Assembly (NCBI GenBank): GCA_021404685.1
Contig: QWHC01000005.1
Location: 124,001 to 188,000 of the forward strand
Origin: Chloroflexi bacterium CFX4
GTDB taxonomy: Bacteria > Chloroflexota > Anaerolineae > Aggregatilineales > UBA2796
DNA: 64,000 bases
Direction of reading: 5' to 3'
Made by a program: the position numbers and the translations under genes. Positions 10,201-17,561 of the stretch are shown here, piece by piece (position 1 is the first letter of the stretch; every line of letters starts with the position of its first letter). The notes beneath the pieces were generated by a model. It worked only from the letters and a program-made list of their open reading frames with translations, was not told where the DNA came from and did not search any database.

Positions 10201-10353
10201 CAACGGCACCTTGAAGGGCAGCGCGCCGCCCTCAGCAGGATTTTCCCAACCGCGCACCGCACGCCCATGCTGATCGGCGTGCCACAGCGCCACACCAACG
10301 CCAGAGGCGCTGACTAGGCAGCACAAGAGGAAGGCAAGCAAGGCACGCGGCAT
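7234..10353 (-). CDS. Glycosidase-like domain fused to O-antigen-ligase-like membrane domain
   Basis: This 1039-residue protein has a hydrophobic signal or anchor at 5-25. An extracytoplasmic clan-A TIM-barrel-like domain (about 50-345) contains the acid/base motif IWDEPN with Glu170. A beta-sandwich-like region spans about 375-505. A polytopic C-terminal half (about 515-1039) carries a WaaL/Wzy_C ligase region with SHPHN near the last third. At the barrel's second catalytic site, where T-E-F-G-W is usual, it reads S-H-F-G-W (His291), so the nucleophile appears lost. A likely role is to recognise a glycan outside and ligate or polymerise it. The ATG at 10353 begins 2 nt after the previous stop; GGGTGAAG precedes it. 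Confidence 0.85.
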   Translation of the reverse strand: MPRALLAFLLCCLVSASGVGVALWHADQHGRAVRGWENPAEGGALPFKVPLQGVNTALTKYAPEALPRELAHIAAAGFVWVRQPFYWAEIEAERGTFDFSRYDPIVAALATQPTLRLVAVLESTPAWARRREAEGSFYAPPANVEHFARFARTLAARYADQIDFYQIWDEPNLHDRWGGLDPQPAEYAALLAAAYPAIKGNDLSATVIAAGLAPTVEQGPRNISDLSYLRALYAYGAQDYFDAAAGKPYGFNASPEDRTVDSNVLNFSRLILLREVMQQNGDGHKALWGSHFGWNSLPESWRGAPSIWGQVDAATQAAYTQAAYRRAAREWAWIGGLILQHWSPDAPADDPIQGFAVSGKAAAWFEDGAFFSGEGLEIGLHHPTDARLRYEGAWQLGALGADVRSADYGDPNFDFSPQRLTFGFRGESLALRVRRGDYLAYLYVKVDGQPANSLPQNEEGGYMVLRSASLQPETVTLRAAAGLGEGVHEAEVVPYVGYDRWILAAIAVGESPPAAPFALMGGGWLAALIGALGAVWAVRQMPRGARQQTARAVRAYLGKMAAVFSAILISIIGALSMALTINDLLPAVLRRDAAAIAAAAAVSGALYLSPHLIISAVALVVLGVLIYNRPLIGLALIAFWTPFFLAPLELYVWAAPMVELSLLATFGALLLRGAVAVVRGVRLPAIRLTMLDWVMLIFAVLGVLSLLWSAERAPAIRELRVIVLEPLLFYALLRVVRPNRREWLLLVDVFLMAGAAVSLIGLYGFLTGTGGFALAEQGTRRLMSVYSSPNNLALFLGRVLPFGVAMIFFAPTWIRRAVAALLTLIVLIALALTQSLGAAVLGIPAALACVLLLWDWRRGALIMVGVAVLGLIALPLAAQIPRLQGALDLSRASSLMRTQLWQSSLSLIAERPITGGGLDQFLYLYRSRYILPSAWEEPDLSHPHNVLLDFWIRLGLGGVLMFGALQGAFWRASLRAWRQLWRGAQHDPLAAACVVGAMGAMANILAHGLVDNSYFVIDLAYIFCFVVGIAASITGAQGS

Positions 10354-10355
10354 AC

Positions 10356-11957
10356 TTACTTCACCCAACGCGGACTCAGCGCGCTGCCTTCAACAGTGAT
10401 GCGCGTGGCACGCCCGCTGCTGACATCTACCACATGCAAATCGCCCTGATAGACCAGCACAATCTGCTTGCCGTCGGCGCTCCATTGGAATTTTGCGCCG
10501 CGTGTGCGATCTTCAAATGGCACAATGCCAACTTGATCGCGCTGCGGAAAGACGTGGCGCGGATTGCTGCCATCCCGATCTGCCACCACTAGATCATACT
10601 CGCCGTTCACGCTGTCGTTCGGCGTGCGCGCCTGCAAATAGGCAATACTGCCGCTGAGCGCGCCGCCCTCTGCCGTGTTCAGCGGCGAGAACTGCGGCGC
10701 AGACCACATCCCAACGCGCTCAAAGATCGGGTTGATGATGAAGTTTGCCGTCGCGTTTACGACTGCCACATCAAAGACCGGGCTGTTTTCAGGCGGTTCG
10801 TTGCCGAGTGGCGCGCCATGCACCGAGGCTACCAGCACCGCACTATCCGCCGACCACGAAAGGCTAGGCTGCCACAGCCAACCGCGGGCAAGCGTCGTTT
10901 GGTAAATGCGGAAATCAATCAGCTTTTGGAAGCTGCCGCGCTGCATATCCACCAAGCCAACACCTTCCGCCTGCGCCCAAGCAAGGCGCGCACCATCAGG
11001 CGACCACGCGAAAAACGTCCCCCATTGGCTGTAAGTGCCGCTATCCGTCGGCTGCAAGATTGGGTCAGCACCGCTGATTTTGCCTGCGGCATCTAAGCGT
11101 GCGATGAACAGATCGTTCAGCGCTTGGTAGCCCGGCGGCTCGCCGCGTGGGCGCAGTGTGGAGTAGCTAAAGGTGTTTGGACGGTTGGGCAGCCACTCCG
11201 CGTAGAGGACGTTATCCACGATCAGCTTGACGGGCTGCGCGCTTGGGTCAGCCGTATCCATCAGCACCCACAGTTCGTTAAACACCTCTGCCGAAGGCGC
11301 GTTGGGCTTGCGCGTGTAGAGCAGTTGCCGTCCATCGGGTGAGAGGGCAAAGACAATCCCATCCAGATTGCCGCCGGTGGGCAGCGCACTTTGAGTCAGG
11401 CTCGTCTCGCGGATCACACGCGCTTGCCCATTGCTGATGTAGAAGATCGCGCCGCTGATGGCAATTGGCTCTAGGCGGCTGGTATCCACACCCACAGCCA
11501 CCACTTGGCGCTGCGGCTGTGTGATGATGGTGCGGCTGCTCTGCGTGCGGCGGCGCTCAACACCGTCTTCCAGCAGAACATCATAGCAAACGCGGGCAGT
11601 GCCGTTCACGCCGCCTTGCAACACGCGCGTGGCGCCTTCGGGCAAATCAGGCGTTTTGAGCGTTTCGCTCTCATAGGGCACCACCTCATCAAGGCATTCG
11701 GCGCGGTTCTCCACGCGCACCACTGTGATCAACATGCCGTCGGTCACTGGCGTGAAATCGGGCGGGTTCAGGCGGTCAAAAGCACCTAGCACCACATTGG
11801 CACGGCGCAGCACTTGCCCAACTGAACTGGGCGGACTAACCGAGAGCGCCAATTCTTGCCCATCCACCTGAAGGCGCACGCGCAGCAAGGTTTCACCCGC
11901 ACCGACATCGCAAGCGGCCACGCTGAGCGCCACCAGCATCATCAGCAGACGCCGCAT
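10356..11957 (-). CDS. Lipoprotein with DUF348/G5 domains and TolB-like beta-propeller
   Basis: The 533-residue protein has a lipoprotein signal with Cys16 in LSVAAC. A ubiquitin-like DUF348-type segment (about 22-80, 'VDGQELALSV') is followed by a G5-like domain (about 85-155, with VPYESETLKT and a GVERRRTQSS strand). The rest forms repeated TolB/WD40-like blades (FALSPDGRQLLYT, FAWSPDGARLAWA, FQWSADGKQIVLV). G5 domains commonly bind peptidoglycan amino sugars, so this is probably a cell-surface anchored glycan-binding or scaffold protein. The ATG at 11957 lies 2 nt after the permease stop. Its position between a permease and a ligase fusion suggests an envelope role. Confidence 0.85.
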   Translation of the reverse strand: MRRLLMMLVALSVAACDVGAGETLLRVRLQVDGQELALSVSPPSSVGQVLRRANVVLGAFDRLNPPDFTPVTDGMLITVVRVENRAECLDEVVPYESETLKTPDLPEGATRVLQGGVNGTARVCYDVLLEDGVERRRTQSSRTIITQPQRQVVAVGVDTSRLEPIAISGAIFYISNGQARVIRETSLTQSALPTGGNLDGIVFALSPDGRQLLYTRKPNAPSAEVFNELWVLMDTADPSAQPVKLIVDNVLYAEWLPNRPNTFSYSTLRPRGEPPGYQALNDLFIARLDAAGKISGADPILQPTDSGTYSQWGTFFAWSPDGARLAWAQAEGVGLVDMQRGSFQKLIDFRIYQTTLARGWLWQPSLSWSADSAVLVASVHGAPLGNEPPENSPVFDVAVVNATANFIINPIFERVGMWSAPQFSPLNTAEGGALSGSIAYLQARTPNDSVNGEYDLVVADRDGSNPRHVFPQRDQVGIVPFEDRTRGAKFQWSADGKQIVLVYQGDLHVVDVSSGRATRITVEGSALSPRWVK

Positions 11958-11959
11958 GG

Positions 11960-13162
11960 CTAACGCTGTCCCCAACTGGTGTTGAGCTTCAATTTTTCGC
12001 CCTCACCGCCGCGTATTCGGTAAAGTCCGCGTATGATTTGGTCGGCTGCCACAAACATCAGGATGAGCGCCTGCACTACCTTGATCAGCTCACTTGGCAC
12101 CCGTGAGGCAAGCTGCATCTGTGCGCCGCCGGCGTCCATCATGCCGAACAGGAAGGCAGATGGAATAATCCCGATGGGATTATTGCTTGCCAACAGCGAG
12201 ACAGCGATAGAATCGAAGCCGAGCGCCAAATTCTGGTTGGTCTGGAAATCTTTAGTGACGCCTAGCACCTGAATAGCGCCTGCCAAGCCCGCCAAACTGC
12301 CCGCGATCATCATGGTCAGGATCGTCATGCGCCCGACCTTGATACCAGCGTAGCGCGCTGCACTGGGATTTAAGCCGACCATACGCAGTTCAAAACCAAA
12401 CGTGGTTTTATACAGCACAAACCAAATCAGGATGGCGACGCCGATAGCGATCAGCACACCCAAATGGAGTGTATCGCTGGCACGCCCGCCCGGCGTGTAG
12501 ATAATTGGTAGCGCCGCTGTATCGAGGATCGGCGGCGTGCGGTTAGGGTTGCCGCTGCATATGCCCGGCGCAGTGCAAAGGGCTAAAGGTCCGGCAGGCG
12601 TGTTGGCACGTGCCGGCGAGACCAGCCATTCTAATAAGAGCGCCGCGATATAGTTGAGCATGATCGTCGAGATCACCTCATGCGCGCCAGTACGCGCCTT
12701 CAAGAAGCCGGGCAGGAAGCCCCATGCAGCACCGCCCAACGCACCCGCCAACATTGCCACGATGATATGCAGCAGCGGCGGCAATCCGCTAATGCCAAAG
12801 CCTGCCCACGCCGCGCACAGCGAACCGACCAAAAGCTGCCCTTGCGCGCCAATGTTGAACAGACCACCCTTGAAGGCAAACGCCACCGCCAAGCCCGAAA
12901 GGATCAGCGGTGCCATTTTGATCAGCGTGCGGACAAGCGCCGCATCCGTGCCGAGTGAACCTTGCAGCAAGCCCTGATAGGCACGAAACGGATCACGTTC
13001 TGCCAGCAGGATGAACACTGAGCCAATCAGCACCGCTGTGAACACTGCCAAAAATGGCACTGCCAAAGTGCGCAGGATGTTCCGTGCGCCACTGGCACGG
13101 CTTGGCGCAGTGGTTGGTGAGCTAATGCTTGGTGGTTGGGAAGGCGAAACAGCCTGTGCCAT
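11960..13162 (-). CDS. Nucleoside-type ABC transporter permease (NupP/YufP family)
   Basis: This 400-residue BPD_transp_2 permease has about nine to ten transmembrane helices. Family blocks include FKGGLFNIGAQGQLLVGSL (about 98-116), GAHEVISTIMLNY and the late GFDSIAVSLLASNNP segment. Relatives import nucleosides or purines together with a BmpA-type lipoprotein and a duplicated ATPase, but neither gene lies here. The ATG at 13162 follows a hydrophilic Ser/Pro-rich N-terminus. It heads the tight four-gene run that continues with the G5 lipoprotein. A second permease pair of the same family lies at 24459-26608. Confidence 0.88.
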   Translation of the reverse strand: MAQAVSPSQPPSISSPTTAPSRASGARNILRTLAVPFLAVFTAVLIGSVFILLAERDPFRAYQGLLQGSLGTDAALVRTLIKMAPLILSGLAVAFAFKGGLFNIGAQGQLLVGSLCAAWAGFGISGLPPLLHIIVAMLAGALGGAAWGFLPGFLKARTGAHEVISTIMLNYIAALLLEWLVSPARANTPAGPLALCTAPGICSGNPNRTPPILDTAALPIIYTPGGRASDTLHLGVLIAIGVAILIWFVLYKTTFGFELRMVGLNPSAARYAGIKVGRMTILTMMIAGSLAGLAGAIQVLGVTKDFQTNQNLALGFDSIAVSLLASNNPIGIIPSAFLFGMMDAGGAQMQLASRVPSELIKVVQALILMFVAADQIIRGLYRIRGGEGEKLKLNTSWGQR

Positions 13163-13332
13163 GCGCGTAAATCCTTTTCAAAGGGCGTTTGGCAAGTATG
13201 ATACCGCCTCTGCCTGAAAATGGCGATCAATTCCTATCAACGGAAGTGGCAAAATTTGTGGTATGTGCAACAGCCACATAGTGATAGCTTAGCAGTCGAG
13301 CAGGATTGGCATCACTCCCTGTTGGCATGGCG

Positions 13333-13362
13333 TCCCTCTCTCCAATTTTTTGGAGAGAGGGA
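13333..13362. repeat. Perfect 13-bp-arm palindrome between operons
   Basis: TCCCTCTCTCCAA (13333-13345) and its complement (13350-13362) flank a TTTT loop. It lies 28 nt beyond the stop of the S33 peptidase (minus strand) and ahead of the permease operon. With no U-run on the minus strand, it may be a dispersed palindromic repeat, a weak terminator or an mRNA-end stabiliser. Confidence 0.6.
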
Positions 13363-13389
13363 TTGAAAGGGTGAGGTATACTACACGCC

Positions 13390-15285
13390 TTAATTGATCT
13401 TGAAAGCGGATAAGATAGGCATCAGCACGTTTTCAAAGAGTGCCTGAGCATCAGACGGCGTGCCTTGCACGATGACGATGTAAACAGTGCCGTTCTGAGC
13501 GGTGGCGGCAATGTAAGCGCGCAACCCATCCGCCTCTGCCTCATAGAGCAACCACTCAAGCGTTTCCGTCTTGATGGTGGTGCTTGGCTCAGGCGGCAGC
13601 AGCGCACCCAACGCCGACCGCAAGAGCGCATCGGCATCGTCGCCAGGCGCAGATTGAATCAGCAGCGCGGAAGTGCCATTCACATAAGTACCCGTCTGCG
13701 GATTCTGCCACCCTTTCGGCACAAGGGCGCTAATGTTGCCAAGCGTGATCGGCTCTAGTTCGATTGCAGCAGCCAACTGCGGAAAGCGCAAGCCCATCGT
13801 CGCTACACAGGCGGCATCCGGCGCTTGGGTTGGATTGTTGAGGAATGCCCGCGCCATCTGGACAGGGCAGGCGCCACCAAGCAGCGCACCATGCCCAACG
13901 CCGGGATATTCCACATAAAAGGCATTGGTCAGCGACTGGGCAACTGTCTGGGCAAAGGCGGGTGGTGTGATCGGGTCAAAATCGCCATTGAGGACGAGCG
14001 CGGGAACATTGCTTACCACCGGATCATCTACTTCAGCAGGCAGTTGCGGCACATCCCACAGCGCGCAAACTGCAAGCACACTCGCGGGAGACCGTGCTAA
14101 GGACGTGGCAACGCTGTGCGGCACGCCTTCACGCTGAATGTCATCCTCTGTATAGTCGCTGTCCTCAGCGCATAGCACCGAGAAATACATGCCATAGCTG
14201 ATTGAGAAATCGAGGAACAACAGGGATCCGATGCGCTCTGCCCACGCGTGATCACTGTTGGCACTCGCCGTCAGGTAACTTGGAATGCTCGGCAGCAGCG
14301 CCGTTTGGTAGAGCATTCCATGCAGCAGGCGCACGAACAAACTGCCCGTCAGCTGTGTGGGATATTGCTTGCCGTCAGCGCTGTTGGTCAGCGTAATGGT
14401 GGCAGGCGCAGCGTTAAGGTCATCCACCGTCTTAAGGAAAGTTGCCTCAAGGTCAGGGTTGGCAGCGTTGCAGGCTGCATCAGCGGCGCACGCCGCAAAC
14501 AGGCGCTGCATGGCACGCCAGCCATTCAGCGGAATTTCGGGCAAGAAGTTCGTCTGGCGCGGCACGTTCGCATCTAGGATCACGCTGCGTAAGCCGCGTG
14601 GCGCAGTCGCCATCAGGTGCTGCCCCAGCAGGGTGCCATACGAGACGCCATAGAAGTTATAACTTTCATAGCCCAACGCATCCAGCATCACATAAGGAAT
14701 ATCCGCGGCGTTTTCATAGCTGTTGAAGGCGGCAAGGTTGATGCTGTTTGCTTCATGGTCTGCTTTACAGGCAGTGAAGGCGGCTTCCGTTTGCTGAAGG
14801 GTTGTCGCTTCATCCAAATCAGCGTTGAGAGTTGCCAGCACAAACCTGGTGAATGCTTCACAGGCAAGGCTTGGCTGTGTGTTCAGCGTGCCGCGCTGTT
14901 CCAGCAGGATGATCTCACGGTCTTGGCGCAGTTCACCAAGCGGCGTCACCGCCAGCAGTGTGCCGAACAGCGCAGTGCCTGAACCGCCAGGGCCGCCTTG
15001 CAGCATCACCAATGGATCAGCAGACGGTGTTGCGCTGGTAGAGGGAATTTTTGCTACAGCCAGCTTGATGCGTTCGCCATCAGGCTGTGCGTGGAATTTC
15101 GGCACACTCACATAGGCGCACTCGGCATCCGGGAAATACTGAGGCAGTGGCGCCAAACAGTCCGTTGGCTCAATGGTGATGTTCGGCTGCGCGTAGATAG
15201 CCGCCATGGGCATATTTGCCAACGGCAGGCAGCCTAGTACGAACAGTAAAAGGATAGCAAGCCGTTTCGGCTTAAGCATTTTCAT
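13390..15285 (-). CDS. Secreted alpha/beta-hydrolase, tripeptidyl-aminopeptidase-like (S33)
   Basis: The 631-residue protein begins with a signal peptide (about 8-32). The hydrolase fold has the oxyanion motif LQGGPGGSG (95-103), nucleophile Ser215 in GVSYG, Asp437 in NGDFDPITPP and His465 in GVGHG. The TAP-like C-terminal arrangement fits proline-iminopeptidase or tripeptidyl-aminopeptidase relatives that release short peptides outside the cell. About 130 extra residues after the catalytic His form a separate C-terminal domain that I do not recognise. The start ATG overlaps the stop of the upstream regulator (ATGA), indicating translational coupling. Confidence 0.9.
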   Translation of the reverse strand: MKMLKPKRLAILLLFVLGCLPLANMPMAAIYAQPNITIEPTDCLAPLPQYFPDAECAYVSVPKFHAQPDGERIKLAVAKIPSTSATPSADPLVMLQGGPGGSGTALFGTLLAVTPLGELRQDREIILLEQRGTLNTQPSLACEAFTRFVLATLNADLDEATTLQQTEAAFTACKADHEANSINLAAFNSYENAADIPYVMLDALGYESYNFYGVSYGTLLGQHLMATAPRGLRSVILDANVPRQTNFLPEIPLNGWRAMQRLFAACAADAACNAANPDLEATFLKTVDDLNAAPATITLTNSADGKQYPTQLTGSLFVRLLHGMLYQTALLPSIPSYLTASANSDHAWAERIGSLLFLDFSISYGMYFSVLCAEDSDYTEDDIQREGVPHSVATSLARSPASVLAVCALWDVPQLPAEVDDPVVSNVPALVLNGDFDPITPPAFAQTVAQSLTNAFYVEYPGVGHGALLGGACPVQMARAFLNNPTQAPDAACVATMGLRFPQLAAAIELEPITLGNISALVPKGWQNPQTGTYVNGTSALLIQSAPGDDADALLRSALGALLPPEPSTTIKTETLEWLLYEAEADGLRAYIAATAQNGTVYIVIVQGTPSDAQALFENVLMPILSAFKIN

Positions 15286-15857
15286 TCGGAAAACTCCTGC
15301 TTAGAATCGGACGGTTCGGGTTCAGGGGCTGGGCTTGGGTGCGAAAGCACCATCAAGCGACGGCGTTTGCGCCCTTCCTGCGGCGGACGCGCCTCTAGGG
15401 CATCCAGCATTTGGCGCAAAGTGCGCTTCAGTTCGGCGAATTCTTCATCGGTAGCGAGGAAGGCATGATCGTGAAAGATGACGTTATAAAAATCGGGCGG
15501 TGTGGTGGCGGTGATGTAATCGGCAAGGTCGTTGGCAGCCGCGTTGGCATAAATGCACACGAACTCAGCCAATTGTGGCACACTGGCCGTGTTCACGTCC
15601 GTTTCAGTGATCTGCATTGCCTCATCGTTGGCGGTGTAGATTTTCTCCTCAATGCCGTTAACAAGGCGCGTTTCTGCAACCATGATCACGTTGCCTTCCA
15701 ACAGCAGCCGCAGATGGCGGTAGAGCGATGGTTTCGGCACATCCTTCAACACATCGTGCAACTGTGCCGTCGAGAGCTTGGCACGGTGCAGCACCTGGCA
15801 GATTCGCATACGGATGGGATGGTTGATCAGATTTAGGCGCTTGATCGTCATAGTCAT
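15282..15857 (-). CDS. Winged-helix (ArsR-like) transcriptional regulator
   Basis: The 191-residue protein has an N-terminal winged helix: NHPIRMRICQVL, then STAQLHDVL and the recognition helix KPSLYRHLRLLLEGN around 38-56. An effector-like C-terminal half follows, with an Arg-rich tail and Pro/Glu-rich end. It is the first gene of a two-gene unit with the S33 peptidase, overlapping it by 4 nt, so it probably regulates that peptidase and itself. A perfect 12-bp palindrome lies just before its start codon. The ATG at 15857 is preferred; a second in-frame ATG follows two codons later. Confidence 0.85.
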   Translation of the reverse strand: MTMTIKRLNLINHPIRMRICQVLHRAKLSTAQLHDVLKDVPKPSLYRHLRLLLEGNVIMVAETRLVNGIEEKIYTANDEAMQITETDVNTASVPQLAEFVCIYANAAANDLADYITATTPPDFYNVIFHDHAFLATDEEFAELKRTLRQMLDALEARPPQEGRKRRRLMVLSHPSPAPEPEPSDSKQEFSE

Positions 15858-15861
15858 TCTC

Positions 15862-15873
15862 GATAACGTTATC
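15862..15873. promoter_or_regulatory. Palindromic operator candidate GATAACGTTATC
   Basis: A perfect 12-bp palindrome lies 4 bp upstream of the regulator's ATG. A related half-site (ATATCTGATAAC when read on the minus strand) extends it. The position suits autorepression by the winged-helix protein, and binding there would also cover the ribosome-binding site region. Confidence 0.5.
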
Positions 15874-15960
15874 AGATATGATAATAAAACAACCGAGATG
15901 ATTTGTCAAGCCTTGTTTGGTCGGCACATTGTGTCCCTTATGCCGTGCCTGTGAATGGCG

Positions 15961-15966
15961 TATAAT
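15961..15966 (+). promoter_or_regulatory. Candidate -10 element upstream of the glycosyltransferase run
   Basis: TATAAT preceded by GGCG, with a weak -35-like TTATGC 17 bp upstream (15938-15943). Transcription would start near 15973. This argues for the ATG at 16002 rather than 15972 as the start of the next gene. Confidence 0.5.
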
Positions 15967-16001
15967 TAGGCATGTGCCGCTTGCCAACAGGATTTACAGA
16001 T

Positions 16002-17561
16002 ATGTCTTTCCGCCGTGTTGCGCCCGTCTACCGCCGTGATGTACCGTGGGTCGCTGCGCTTGCTTTTGCCGTGGGCATTCTAGGCGCGGTCCTGATCGAT
16101 CATCCCGGTTATACAGATGCCTTTTATTACTACAACGCCGCGCAACGCATGGCAAACGGACTAGGCATGACAGATGCCGCCGTGTGGATATACATCGGCG
16201 CGCCGTCGGGCTTGCCCATCCCAAGCCACCTTTATTGGCAGCCGATGCCATCGCTCATCGCCTTTGGTGGCATGGCGCTTTTCAAGGTGCATTTCGGTGC
16301 GGCGCAGCTTGCCTTTTTGCCACTGTATGCCTGCCTTGCCGTGATCGGCTATACGCTTGGTGCGCTCTTGGGCAAATCGCGGCGGGTGGCATGGCTGGCA
16401 GCGCTGTTGGTGATCTTCAGTGGCTATTACTTTCCCTATTGGTTTACCACATCCAGCATTGCGCCCTTTGGCTTGTTCGGCGCGTTCGGCCTGCTGAGCA
16501 TGGGCATTGGGCGCAAGACGGAAGCCTGGTTATGGTTTGCCGTGAGCGGTGCGTGCGCGGCGCTGGCACACCTCACCCGTGCCGATGGCTTGTTGCTGCT
16601 GCTCATCCTGCCTGTGGTAGCAGTCTGGCGTGCGCCGCTTGGCGTTGGGCTGCGTGCCATGCTGGCAGGCGTGCTTGCTTACGGTTTGGTGATGCTGCCT
16701 TGGTGGCTGCGAATGCTGGAGGTGACGGGCGCGCCGCTGCCTGCTGGTGGGCTTGAGACTGCCTTCATGCGGAGCTACGATGAAATCGTCAATTATCCAC
16801 CCGGTGTCAGTTTAGCGCACTTTCTGACGTGGGGTGTGGAGAATATCATCGGGTCGCGGCTGTGGGCGTTGGGCGTGAACCTGATGCGCTTTGTCGGCGA
16901 ACAGGGCTTGATCGCACTCACACCGCTGATGTTATTCGGTGCGTGGCGCAAACGGCACGATCCGATCCTGAGCGGCTTTTTGCTCTATGCGCCGCTCTTG
17001 TTCATCCTGATGACCTTTGTCTTTGCTTTTCCCGGCGCACGCGGCGGCTTGTTCCACAGCGGCGCGGCGCTCATGCCGTTTTGGGCAGCGCTAGGCGCCA
17101 TTGGCTTGCACGATCTGATTAGGGCGGTTACGGCGCGGCGGCGCAGATGGAATCTGAATCAGGCAAAGGTCGTCTTTGGCAGCGCGCTGATCACATGGGC
17201 AGTTTTGCTGAGTGTGCTTATGCTCTGGAATAAGCGGCTGGAGTGGAACAGCAGCGGCACATTTTACGAGTCGCTTGGGCTGCCGCAAGAGGCAATTGTG
17301 ATGATCAAGGATCCGTCCGCACTTTACTATTTCACGGGCAATATGGGCGTGGTGGTGCCAAACGCGCCGCCGAGCAGCATCAGCGATTTGGCAGCGCGCT
17401 ACGGCGTGACGCACGTCGTGCTGGATCGCAACTATCCGCCGCTGATGGAATCACTGTGGCGGCGGCAGGAGGTGCCGTTTTTCCTAGAACATCGCTACTA
17501 CAACGGCAGGGTGCGTATTTACCGCGTCCGTACGCAAGGGGAGAGCCGTGAAGTTAACTGA
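16002..17561 (+). CDS. GT-C type membrane glycosyltransferase (ArnT/PMT-like)
   Basis: The 519-residue polytopic protein has about ten to eleven transmembrane helices and a C-terminal soluble segment after about 415. The first extracytoplasmic loop has an acidic motif (GYTDAFYYYNAAQ, Asp39), as in GT39/GT83-like enzymes that use polyprenyl-phosphate sugars outside the membrane. The acceptor is not evident. I chose ATG 16002 because AGGAT lies about 10 nt upstream and the first in-frame ATG (15972) coincides with the predicted transcription start. The end overlaps the next glycosyltransferase gene by 14 nt. Confidence 0.8.
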   Translation: MSFRRVAPVYRRDVPWVAALAFAVGILGAVLIDHPGYTDAFYYYNAAQRMANGLGMTDAAVWIYIGAPSGLPIPSHLYWQPMPSLIAFGGMALFKVHFGAAQLAFLPLYACLAVIGYTLGALLGKSRRVAWLAALLVIFSGYYFPYWFTTSSIAPFGLFGAFGLLSMGIGRKTEAWLWFAVSGACAALAHLTRADGLLLLLILPVVAVWRAPLGVGLRAMLAGVLAYGLVMLPWWLRMLEVTGAPLPAGGLETAFMRSYDEIVNYPPGVSLAHFLTWGVENIIGSRLWALGVNLMRFVGEQGLIALTPLMLFGAWRKRHDPILSGFLLYAPLLFILMTFVFAFPGARGGLFHSGAALMPFWAALGAIGLHDLIRAVTARRRRWNLNQAKVVFGSALITWAVLLSVLMLWNKRLEWNSSGTFYESLGLPQEAIVMIKDPSALYYFTGNMGVVVPNAPPSSISDLAARYGVTHVVLDRNYPPLMESLWRRQEVPFFLEHRYYNGRVRIYRVRTQGESREVN

